64,000 nucleotides of DNA from Ciona intestinalis. Taxonomy: Eukaryota > Chordata > Ascidiacea > Phlebobranchia > Cionidae. The first letter of the stretch is position 1; every line of letters starts with the position of its first letter. The notes under the pieces were generated by a model that saw only the letters and a program-made list of their open reading frames with translations, was not told the origin of the DNA and did no database searches. Position numbers and translations under genes: made by a program. This document shows, in pieces, positions 19,909-32,000 of this stretch. Where the stretch lies: assembly GCF_000224145.3 (NCBI RefSeq), contig NC_020168.2:4251480-4315479 (forward strand), read 5' to 3'.

Positions 19909-20277
19909 CTTTAATGTGCCCTTTTAATCTTTACTAAACACGTGCATTTATTGCCCAATGATTTGTTAAAGTTATATGAATAGTATAGAATGACAAAGTT
20001 GCCTAGGTGTCTATAACGACGAGCTAAATAGTATGGAATGTTGTAATATAGTTTATTACATTTCGAACGAAAACAGTTAAAAGACAAGGCTTTTAAACCT
20101 ATAACAGAAAATTTCGAATGCCCCATAAATGTTTATAATTTTTTATAACAACGTTAACTTTAAGTTTAGTTTTTATTATAGTTAAATATTAATTCTAATT
20201 AAGACCACAGAAGTATAGATTTCAGCATTGTGATTAAAGTTATCGCCGTTTGTAAAAACTCTGGCAGCTTAAATATT

Positions 20278-20455
20278 ATAGGGTGGGGTAAAACGGGATA
20301 TATTCTCAATTTTTTCTGTACCCTTCGGTAGTTAACAAAGAATATTTACAAACTTATATAACTGTATTCTCACGACACTAAGAAATCGTTGTTAAATGTT
20401 AAAGGACGACCAGGAAAAGTATAGGGTTTATAACGGTAATTATCTACCCCACATA
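20278..20455 (-). mobile_element. MITE copy, degenerate
   Basis: Left end TAGGGTGGGGTAAAACGGG, internal TCTCACGAC and GTTGTTAAATGTTAAA, right end ATCTACCCCACAT, matching the family in reverse. Confidence 0.75.
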
Positions 20456-22157
20456 ACGAGCGTTTTATAGCGACTGTTGTTTCCGCTTTTTTACGTAACC
20501 GTATAACCTAAAGCGTGAAGCAAAGGCAACGGGTATTTTAGGAGGAGTTAAAACTAGTTTAATTAAGCGCTGAAAGATTGAACAAGTCGCCGTTCAATGA
20601 TTACAGAATCCAGACTCGTGTAAACACATAGTAGTACAGAATAAAGCACCAGTCGCTCAGTAGCGTCTTGCCTTATGCATGTTTATGTGGGCCGGAATGT
20701 AAGTACAAAAGCTATGTTGTATAAGCTGGTGCAAAGTGGTTTGTAAGCGAGATAAGTTGTTGCTTAGAGAAGATTCTAAACTCGTGCAAATAAATCCGTT
20801 GGAAATAAATGTAGCAAGTACTGTTATATGTGTAGTAAAAAGCAATATGCATTCTGGGGAAGCTGTTCTCGCGTACGTATTTACTTAAATTTGCACAGCG
20901 CGTATACTTACTATGCATATGATTGTGACGTTTCATATGTTTATTACGTCACAAATACTCGCATTGAGCTACCAGGAAGTAGTTCTTCGAGCGAATAACA
21001 AAGCTTCCGAATGCGTAATAGTCGTTGATAATTAATGGTTTGTGTATTTGAATAATGAATGACAAGTCAGACGATTTTCGCAGTTTAAGTAACAGCGAAG
21101 ATTATGACGTAACAAAGCGTGAAGAAAATCATTCAGAAACTGAAATTTCTTAAAAACAATGCGGTTGTATGACGTCATAATGCAAAAGCCTCGAAAACGC
21201 GAGCGTCCATGCAACAGGAATTACAATTCTTGAGTTGTGGAGAAGTAAAACGGATATCAATTGTGAGTGTAGATCAGTTGTGCAGGTCGTGCCCACTATA
21301 CGCACTGTGCGTATATGTGTTCAATTATTCATAATGTTATCCTTCTATAGCAGGGGCAATAGGTCTCCAATATGGAAGGCTCATTATCTCAGTTTTCAGT
21401 GACGAACGTGCGCCTCTGTTCACCTTAGGGCCCTAAAAGAAATTTAAAACCTTATTGATTATTGATTAAGTTTAGCCATATGGAAAGTACCACAGTTGTT
21501 GTTGCAATTATGAATAATATTCTGGTCCTGTTATATTTTACTGTCAGGTGGTTTAGGGTGTACAATAAAAAGAAAGTATTTTGAAAATAAATGTTTAACT
21601 TTCAATTCTATAGCCGTAATGGGACTTTGTGTTGTTTAATTATTAAAGGAATCGTTAATTTTACATGTGTGTGTTTTCGCTGTGTCTGTCATTGTGATGA
21701 GAGCTTGTAGAATTTGTTCGCTGTATTTGATCAATATAGATTATTGCTTTTAGCTTTTGTTTATTATTCTTAGTTTAAAACTCGGAAATGCAGCCCACAG
21801 TATAAGCTGCTGGTAACAAATGCATCTTCGCTGAAGAGTCTTGACTGTTAGGCGATCGATTTTGGACATAAAGCTTATAGTTAATTAGAATTTGGTTGCT
21901 GTTGCTGCACAGTTTATATGTTATTTTATGAAGGTATAGCGACTGCTTCAGCATTATTATTATATTTATAAATTTGTTGTAATCTCGTGTCGCGCTGTGA
22001 CGTCATAATGCTTTGTATGTCGTAGTGAATCACTTATTGTATCTACGTATCCGATTGTTTGTGTTGCAACCTATTTCCGTCATAAAAAGCGCATTATTCG
22101 TTTCATTACGTCTTCTCGTGCGTAGAAGAAAAAAAACAAAAAAAAACAGGCAGTAAT

Positions 22158-22340
22158 AGTAGGTCGGGGTAAGATGGTCCATGTTTTCTTTCTGTTTTCT
22201 CATCCCACTTGGTAGTAAACAAACAGTAGTTGCAGAATTATGTGTCTGTATCATCAAAAGATTGTTGGTAATTATTGGAAAGACGATTAGAAAACATGAG
22301 AGGTTATGTGCTAATGGCATCCATCTTACCCCATAATAAT
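22158..22340 (-). mobile_element. MITE copy
   Basis: Left end TAGTAGGTCGGGGTAAGATG, internal CATCCCACTTGGTAGTAAAC, right end CATCTTACCCCATAATA. Confidence 0.8.
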
Positions 22341-22753
22341 ATAGATCTTACACATTTGTTGTATATAGCTTAGCATTTCACGTAACGTAGTAAGTTCCTT
22401 TTAAAGAAAAGCTAACAACATTGGGTTCTATATTTAAATGTCGTGTTTATACTAAGTAAAATACTACAAACTGTGACGTACAATGAGCCCGCCTGCTGGT
22501 AAAATGTTACGTTTATATACAAATAGCCGAGTTAAGTTAGTCTGTGTTGTGGTTAGTATATCTGTTAATATATTTTGAATTTTTTTTATGTAAGAGAAAT
22601 TGTAACCAACGTTTCGTCTGTCATCTATTTAGAGTTTGAGGGTATATACCGCGTTGAAGAAAAAGTTTTGTTGTAGATGCCTGGTAAATTTTATTGAAAG
22701 TGTTAATGTTTAGTAATATAAAAAAAAAATTAAAAAAACATATATATTTGTAT

Positions 22754-22945
22754 TACTGCGAGGGAAGACAGGTCACCTTCAGCACATAATATTCAAATTT
22801 CCTGATCGTGTTTTAAATATTTAACAACGGTCTATGGGAGTCGTGGGCATGCGGTTTTACATTTCTTTAACTGTTTTTTGTTTACTATCAAATAGGACGA
22901 GAAAATAGAATGAAAAGGTGTCCCATCTTCCCCCCTACCCAACTC
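22754..22945 (+). mobile_element. MITE copy
   Basis: Internal AGCACATAATATTCAAATTT, CCTGATCGTGTTTTAAAT and GGTGTCCCATCTTCCCCCC match the family. The left terminus is worn (GCGAGGGAAGACAGG). Confidence 0.85.
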
Positions 22946-23056
22946 TAAATAAATTTCTTTCGTTAATGTGTTCGCGTTTAGTGATATGAAAAACTGATCT
23001 TTCAAAGCAGGTTAGTTGTGTATAATTGTGATACGTTTTGCTACAAGACAGCTAAT

Positions 23057-26000
23057 ATGAAAAGAAGACCCACGTTAACTAACGACGAGCAGTTATGGCT
23101 GATGAATCAAGTCAAGATGAGTTCAATGACAGTGGATGAAGCTGTTAGCTGGACTGAAGCTCGAACAAATGAGTTAAGAATTGAAGAAGAAGCAAATAAT
23201 AATAACAAGGTTCGCGGTTTAACCAATAGCGTTTTCTTATATAATAATGTGGGAGTTATAGATCGTTGGGGTACGGTTGTATATTTATACGTATTTTTAT
23301 TTTTTGTTTTTCGTCAAATGGGAAGAGGAATAGAATAAAAGGATGTCCTATCGTCCCCAATCCTACTATATATGTTTAAATGTGATTTAAAGTTACCACC
23401 AAAAATATATAATGGTGTGAAACGCATACAGTTTTAGCGCGAGTTTTTAACTTTTTAAGTATGGTTGACAATGTACCGAAAAACATTTTGCCAACCGCTC
23501 TCTCAGAAAGCATGCTTAATCTCATATTTTTGTATCCGTTAAGCTACTACAGGCTTTTGTTGTAGATATAGCAGAAGTATACGCGCCACGCCTTCAGTTA
23601 TATACGCCTCGTGCCTTCACTGGGCACCGGTAATTACTTGCCAATGGGCTTAATGGAACTTAGTTGGTAATTCTTTTTGTGGTGACTGTTAAATAAATTG
23701 ATCCATTATTGACCACTCCGGGTTAATGCAATTACCATTTAGTGTTTAGTCTCTGTCCCAAGAACAAGGACTTTACCAAGCAAACCTAATCAATTCTCCA
23801 ACATCGCATTGTACATAAATACAGTAATATAGTCGGGTCCGGTCACACAGTGGTTAGCGCCCTTGTCTCTAATCCAGAGGTTATAGGTTCGAGGCTTTAC
23901 GCTGCTATCTTTGTGAGCGTGTGTGTTCACTTAACGGCTATTGCTTTAACCAAAAGCAGTCCCTTATAAACTGTCAGCCATACATTAAAAACACAAAAAA
24001 ATATTTACCTAAAAATACCTTATGGCAACACGTAAGCGCAGGCAAAAAGTGTATATGAAACAAGACACCCGTGTATAATGACTGTGTCATTGCGCCGCAA
24101 TGCGAGGATAAACAAGTTACATTCATTCATATTTTACAGGACCCAGCTGGTAGAAAAACATTCCGACCTGCTCATCTGCTGAAAACCTTGCTTCCAAAAA
24201 AAGGAGGACGAAAAATCACAACAGGGGATGCAACAAACTCTTCAGTAGTGCGTAAAAATGTCGTAAGTTTGTTGGCAATCATCCAAAATCTGTGTGCAAA
24301 TTCATATTGTGATTGTTAATTCATTAACTCTTAATTAGCCTTAATTGAATACCGTTGCATGATTTCGTGTTCGCAATACGTAATGGTTAAGTAGGCAAGC
24401 GCTGCATTTGCCAAACATATTATTAACAAGAACGTTATTTTAATTGTTGACAAAATTTCGGCTTCTTTTATATATTGGGGTGGGGGAAGTTAATGTACTT
24501 TTTCATTCTATTTGGTCGTCTTATTTAGTAGTCAACAACAAACTTCTATAGACCAATGTTAATCGTTTAAAACACGATCAGGATATTTGGATGTTATTAT
24601 GTGCAAAAGATATCCCATCTTTTTCCACCCTACCATATATATTACATCGCTATACTATAAGTAGAAACCATCCAGATATAAGACAGCATATATAAAGCAA
24701 TGTATAATCATAGTATACTATGGTATAACGTTAATCATTAAATATTCAAAATATTATGACCTAAATTAATATCAACTATTTTCTGACTCATTCCCAAAAC
24801 AAATCACATTCATTTTTGATAACCCTCAATAAAATGTATTACCAATAGCAGTCGTCTGCCAGTCGGTAGGTTTGTCAACCAGGTTACCGTAATAAAATCA
24901 AATGAACCCGAAAAACCCTTGGCGTTGTAGAAAACGTTAGAAAACGAACCTAATGGCCGCTGTCACTCTATTGCGTAATCGGGAGGTGTTTCGATTAACT
25001 AAAAGGAGGCGAGGGGTTAACCTTAGGCAGTGAGAAACAATTTATAAATGGAAGTTAAGCGTCACACGTTAGCTCGGGAAGGCCCGAAGAAAAGACGTAA
25101 CCCAGACCAAAGACAAGTTGTCTGTAAAAAAATAAACTTTCCTTTTTATTTTAAAGAATCTCTGTTTAGTTTGATTGGAAAGTTCTATTTTTTTGCAATT
25201 GTTGCAAACGTTCGCTGTAATAATCGCAGAGACAAAACGAAAACTGAACACGTTGTCACAGAAAAATAAACCTTTATGTTTTGTTCAGGAGCGATCTTCG
25301 GTTTCATCGGAAGAACAAATTGAAACATCGGGAGGACAAGACCTTCGATCGAAACAAGTATACAATTTTTCAATTTATAAATGCTCAAAACATAAAGTTC
25401 CCCAGAAACGGATAATGCAAGTAAGTATTTGTATAAGCTGGTAAAGCTACCATATAATTACCGTGATATAGTAGGGTGGGGGAAGTTGGGACACATTTTC
25501 ATTCTATTTTCTCGTTTCATTTGGTAGTAAACAAATAACATTCAAAAAATTATAAAGCCGTGTCCTCACGACTCCATATATTATAGATCGTTTTTATTTG
25601 TTTAAAACGCGATCAGCATAATTGGGTATTTCGTGCTGTAAAAGGTTTCCCGTTTTCCTTTCACCCTACTGAAAAAGACGCATGTGTTTGAACTTTTTAG
25701 TGTCCTTGTATCTATGATTGCACAACAAAACATGTTTTTTTAAGATGCTGTTTAGGTACATGGGATATTTCATAGAAACACAGCACATGTTTATAAGCAC
25801 CTGAAAACTTATAGGTCGAATCCTTTTTTTTAGTATGACCTGTTTTTTACAATAGATTAATGTAGCCTTGTAGTTGTATAAAGCTGATTTATTTAGGAGT
25901 AAAAAACACTTGTTTTCAGATTGACTTTGGCGTCAAAGTAATTTCTCTCATCCACCATGGAAATATATTGACGAATCATCCGTTCTCGTCTCTTGTGAAT

Positions 26001-29000
26001 GTGGACGGCCAGGTAAGGCATTTATATAGTGTTATATAATTACGTTGTATGACTATGTATATATTAGAAATGACACAAATAGTAATTGAAATCAAATATA
26101 AATTTATATGACTGTATCATTACGACTCTAAAATAGCGTTCGTAATTGGTAAAATCGCAGTTATAAATATTTTAGAAATGACACGGATGGTAAATAAAAA
26201 TACTCATTTTTTATAACTGTGTTAGTATCCTATAACTAACCGCCCGAAAATTGTGACCGTTTGACCAATAATCACATCGTATTTATGGTTATGGTTCTAA
26301 GAAATTAGCAAGCGATGTCGTTTGTGAAGCATTGTATTTCGACCGCCTTGAAATTTCCTATAACTATTCAGGTACATACGTATAACTGATACCCACTATA
26401 GGCGAAAAAATTCTTAGCATGACCTCCTTTAGCTTGGTTATTGTGCGTCACTATATCGAGGTAAACGTAACATGTAAAGACAAACGTAAATGTAACTATG
26501 TATATACGTAGAAATCGTTTCGACGCAAAAAGTTACGTAACATCTTTAGGTTACTATAAGTAGGGTGGGGGGAGATGGGACATCTTTTAACACTATTTTT
26601 TTTGTCCCATTAAGTAGTAAACAAAAAATATTTAAAGAATCATAAAACTATATCCTCACGACCCCATAGGCCGTTGTTTTATTGGTTAAAACTAAATCAG
26701 GCTATTTATGTGCTAAAGGAGTCCCATCTCCCCCACCCTACTATATGTACAGATTGTTGCAAAGTTTCAACACACTACGCAGTCCAATTTCCAATCATTT
26801 TGATATAATTAGACATGATTGGGCAAATTAGTTCAAGCGGAAATCCGAAAGTGCGCCAAACACAATATCGGGCAGTGGTCTGTCGTAGTGCTGAGATCTA
26901 TATTGTTTGTATTCACATTATTGGATCCGTAGTACATTGTGGCCCTTAAATGAATGAATATTTAAACTATAATAATTATTTAATTACAACGCATTGTGAG
27001 TTTACCGTGTGTTAGGTTTTGCGGCCTCGCTTTTTAATAATTAATACATGATTTTTTATCCATTAGCGTGTTATAACGACTGCTATTTTAACTGAATCTT
27101 TGTAATCGTATATTCAAAGAGAAATTATCGCACTTGGTGTTGGGGAAAGATGGATACCCTTAACACATAATATCTGATACTTCCCAATCGCGTTTTTATA
27201 ACACTTAAAAAAGTTAAAAACGACCTTTTATAGTGGTGAGGATAAGGTATAGTATAATTTCGTAAATATATTTTGTTTACTACTTACTGCGACGATAAAG
27301 GAAAATAAAAACATGATTTGTCTAATCTCCATCGTCTATAAATGTTTACGTTACGTCATGTCGGTATTTAACGTAAGCTAATGTTTTAAAATTTATTTTA
27401 ATTTAAACATTTTTACGTTTATGTTTTAAATCTTCTTGCGGTTACGTCAAACGTCCTCATCTGACGGTATTACGTCACTCCTTCAGCACGATTGTTAAAA
27501 TGTGACGTCATATAGCATAGTATCATAGTATACAGAAGTGACTTTAGTATACTATGGTCATAGTTTTCCGCGCTAGTTCGGCGAAATAACTTTAAACTTA
27601 AAATACTTTTCACCACGTTAATGTTTAATGCATATATTCTATATTGTATTGTGGGGTAAGATGGGACCCCCTAGGCATACAGTATACAATTAACAACGGT
27701 ATATGGGAATCGTAAGGATATATACGGTTATATAATTCTTTGAATAATATTTCCTTACTATCAAGTGGGAAGAGAAAATAGAATGAAAACGTGTCCCAGC
27801 TTTTCCACCGTACTACATATAGGGCGTAAATATTGCGTTTTTCCCAATTACCCTGATGGATTAAAGACTGGCGCGCTAAATACCTATTTATATACGCTTA
27901 ATTGGGCAACGACAGTCATATATCGTACGTGTGGCCGGTTTCATACACCATGTGCCGCCTTATAACATACATATAGCTTAGCGGATGGTTCTTTATTGGA
28001 TTAAACTATTTTGGGACCACAATTTGATCTACCCGCTAGCGACTATACGGACACTGGGTTGGAGCAATTGCCGCTAAATGCCAAAAGGCAAACATCCTAC
28101 GACCTATACACAAACATTGATTGCAACGTATAGTTAGGCCCTCGAATCCGTATAGCCTTTGGTCTAGACTATAGACCATATAGATGCAAGCGTCCTAACC
28201 ACAGAACTTTCATTGGTTTGAACCTACTTTCATTTTTCAGGAGGGAAAAAAAGTTTTTATTTATTTTGACGACAGCCAAGAGTTGGAACTGAACGCTGAA
28301 AACCTCGCAGATAAAACGAAAGTAGGTTGTTTAAATATCAAGTGCAACAGCGACTCTGCATTTCAGTTTACACTGGATTGTGCTATCGTTTTAATAGTTT
28401 TATTTAATTGAATATATGTATGTGGGATATGACGTGTTTAGTTATATATATTTTAAACTTGTTTCACTACAAAACATATACACGTGTGATAGTTTTAGCA
28501 CAATCTACTAAATATGTTATTATCTTTTTAAAGCCATGCCCACACACCAGTTTATCAGGTATCTAATTTTATCTGCTATTTTAAACCTTTTTAAATTTTG
28601 TAAATGAATTTCGTTGTGAATAAATTTTATGCAGCAAATTTTACCCAACAACTATTTTCAGTTAATTCGTCTCCTGAACGTCATAAGCGAGCAGAACGAC
28701 TGCGAAGAAAGAGGACAGCCGTTTGACCCGTGTGAAAAACTACAGCTTAGTTTTCGGGTTATCAAGGAAGGCTATTTGGAAAAGAAGGGAGCTTATTCAG
28801 CTATTAATTGGAACAGGTAAGAGTTACTAACGTTTTTAATGTTATTTTGTATACCCGGCGACCCGGCGTACTTATAAATTCGTTTATATTTCTCGTTTCC
28901 TCTTAATTCTGTGTGTAACGTAAACGTAAGCCGGAAAATAAATACTATGATCGTGACGGTTCATGCATTTCAGTTTTCTGTTGTGACCATTTTGATCTTT

Positions 29001-32000
29001 GTTATCATACTCGAAATAAATAAATAAACCTGAATGTTATTTTATAACAATGTATCCCACAGACGCCTCGTTGTTATTCGATCCGGAGAACTTGCGTATT
29101 ACAGAGTGGAAGAGGAAGAACAAACTGCTGCTCTCAACATCATTAATCTCTCTCCTGGGAGCATCGCGATTAATCCGGAAGATTCAAACACTTTTACTAT
29201 AGCAACCACGAAAGAAAGCTACAGGTTTGTGAATCTTCACACGCAAATGCATACGTGGTAGATCGTAAGCGTGCACAAGGTGTTTGAAATATGGCATCAT
29301 ATGTTGAAATGACCGTCATATTGCGCCGCCCGAAAAAAACGTAATACATTATGGATATTTGGTTTACGGAGACGTTTTTCGGCCGCCATGAGTGCAACTT
29401 ACGTCAACCAACTGTTTGCACGTGTTGAGACATCGTAAATGCGATGGCTTCTGTCGGCCGTAATTCAGATAACACACTGCAGTAACCGCTTGGTGATTTA
29501 CGCTTAAACGTTCAACAGGTAGTGTTAATGTTCATTTGTAGTCTGATAATATCTAAATTGACTGCTAGTGGCAAATTTTAATGTGTTTATGTCAATGATA
29601 ATGAATTCTTCTTTAGATTCCGGATTCCTGAAAATCCTGCAGCGTCTCTTCCTTCCTCCCAAGAGACGATCCGAGATGAATGGATCAGTGCCATCCATGA
29701 AGGATGCAAGAGGAGTTATTATGAGACATCCGATTCAGGAGAAGAAGGGGAAGATGGGTTTGATCTTATCTTCCAGGTGAAGATGGCCTTTATTTCACAA
29801 CATTGAGAAAAATTTGTGAAACATATTTGTGACCAAAACTTGAGGATGAAATATATGTGAAAACATTTATTTTATTTGCAGAATAATCTTTAAAACTGCA
29901 ATTTTAAAACCTTGTAGTTACAATAAACGTTTTAGAAACTGTTTAGGTTTTGTTACTAATACCCAATAGCAAAATCAGTTGGTTTTTATTAACAGTGAAA
30001 ACAAAAGAATTAAAACAACTTTTTATATCAAACATACTGAATGACATTATATTTTAGGAGTTAAATAAGATCAAGCAGTCTTTGTCAAGTGAGGGCGAAG
30101 GGTCTCAAGAAAATGTTCAAAGTCTTCAGAAATTGGAAGAACTCTGTGAAAACTTGAAGGAACTCCGAAAAACCTCCAGAAAACGAAGTTCCTCGAAAGC
30201 TAAAACTCCTTTAACTAATGGTCATACTGAAGATCACTTGGTGTCAAATGGAGGCGACAATGTTGGGTTGAATAAAGGTCAAATAAAGTCGAGTTCAGAT
30301 GAGCCAGATACTCTGTTAGAAGCTTTGTTAAGCCAAAGTGGAGTAAATGGCCATAATGAGAAAAATGAAATAAAGGAAGAGAATCCGTACACACTTATCA
30401 AAGATCATCCAGAAGTAAATAAAAGAGAAAGCAAAATTTCCCCAAAATCAGAAGCAGGCACTCCGAATAGAGGGAGTTCCATTGGAACACCAAGTGTTTT
30501 ATCCCTACCAACCACACCTGCAGCATCTAGACCTGGATCAAAACTTTTTACCCCTTCCCCACAACATGTACCAACATTGGGAATCCCACCTCCACCACCC
30601 CCTGCAGCGCCACTGCCCCCTGAAGCACCTCCACCCCCAGGTTTACCCCCTCCCCCCGGCATGTCACCAAAAGAAAGCAAATGTAAATACAGCATGAGAC
30701 CGTTTCATTGGAGCGCTGTACCTAAACAGATGGTAAGTTTTGACTGTGAAACACGCTTCTTCAGGAAGTGAGCATCATATTAATACATTACTTGTTTTCA
30801 AAGAACCCAAATTACTTGGCCTATAATGCTTTTGTTACAAAATAAACTATTTAAAACATTTAATATTTTTTGTAACATGAAAAGGTTTTTCTTTAAATTT
30901 AGAAACTGTTAAAAAGATTTCAAGAGACAAAACAGATATTAATAACTTTTTATTCCCACTATTTTCCATTTCAATAGGGTTTTTTACACTTTATTAAGTT
31001 TTACTGTTTGATTCAAGATTGCAAAGAGCATGTGGAAGAACATGGAGGATTTGCGATTCTTGGTTGATCAGGAAGAATTAAACGAATTGTTCCAAGTTAC
31101 AAATGATAAGAAACAAAATGAGACTCCAATTAAAGGTTGGAAGCTTATGCGAAATGTTGAAATGTATAGTGGTGCTCCACAATTTATATTTCAACTGTTG
31201 GTCTATGTCTAACTAAATAGTAGATTTAATAACATAAGGCTCCCAAACCCTAACCCATATATCCTCAAGTAAGCCTAATCTAATGTTTTTCGGAACCCTT
31301 TTGTTGAAAATTTAATATCAGAAATATCCTTCAGTAACACTTAAAAACTTAAAAAAAAAGGATTCTTTATAAGCCAAAAATAAAATTCTTACTTCAATCA
31401 TTAAGCTCCAGCTGAGAAGATAAAGAAGAGAGCAGCTGAGTCTTTCTTGGATCGGAAAACTGCTCAGAATCTTGGCATCTTCCTCGCTGGATTTAAACTC
31501 AGGGGAGATGAAATGATGAGAAGAGTGAATATCATCTCGGAAGATGAAGGAGGAATCTCTACCGAACATCTTCTTGGATTGTACAAGTAAGTGAATGGTT
31601 GTGGTCCCAGGATTTTAGACAGTCAATACATCATGTATAAAATGTTGTATTATATATACAAATTTCAGTACAGTGGTTATTATTTTTTCAATTGGTGTTT
31701 AAAAATGATTAATAATGGTTTTAGTGCAGTTGCTCCATTCTCAAATAAATTTGGGGTAATGAGCCGAAAATGCCTGACATTTTTTTATTGCTTTGATTCT
31801 TCTAATAATATGGTCATATCCCACAATATTCCTTTGCAATGTATGTTGACTATTACTTATTACTGTTACACAGATTTTGTCCGGAACCTGAACTGAAAAC
31901 TTTGTATGAAAAAGAAATGGAAAGAAAAGAAGAATTTTCAAAGGAGGATCGGTTTATGATGGAGGTAAATGCAAGAAATGAAATATTATGAATTATAATT

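Larger units (their letters stand above)
19160..23056. other. Intergenic region between junctophilin and the formin
   Basis: No coding sequence recognised. The left part is junctophilin 3' UTR. The stretch contains six MITE copies or fragments. The part from 20500 to 22100 has no recognisable repeat or gene and would hold any formin promoter or enhancer; I see no motif that I would name. Confidence 0.5.

Noticed and set aside
23840..23915. tRNA gene
   Set aside because: Box A- and box B-like words are present but no acceptor stem or full cloverleaf forms; the following body and tail fit a SINE.
25048..25269. Lys/Arg-rich open frame (starting MEVKRHTLAREG) in a formin intron
   Set aside because: Could be an alternative first exon, but no clear phase-0 donor joins it to the next exon and the main chain is complete without it.
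30405..30695. Gly-rich open frame on the minus strand
   Set aside because: It is the complement of the formin FH1 proline codons.
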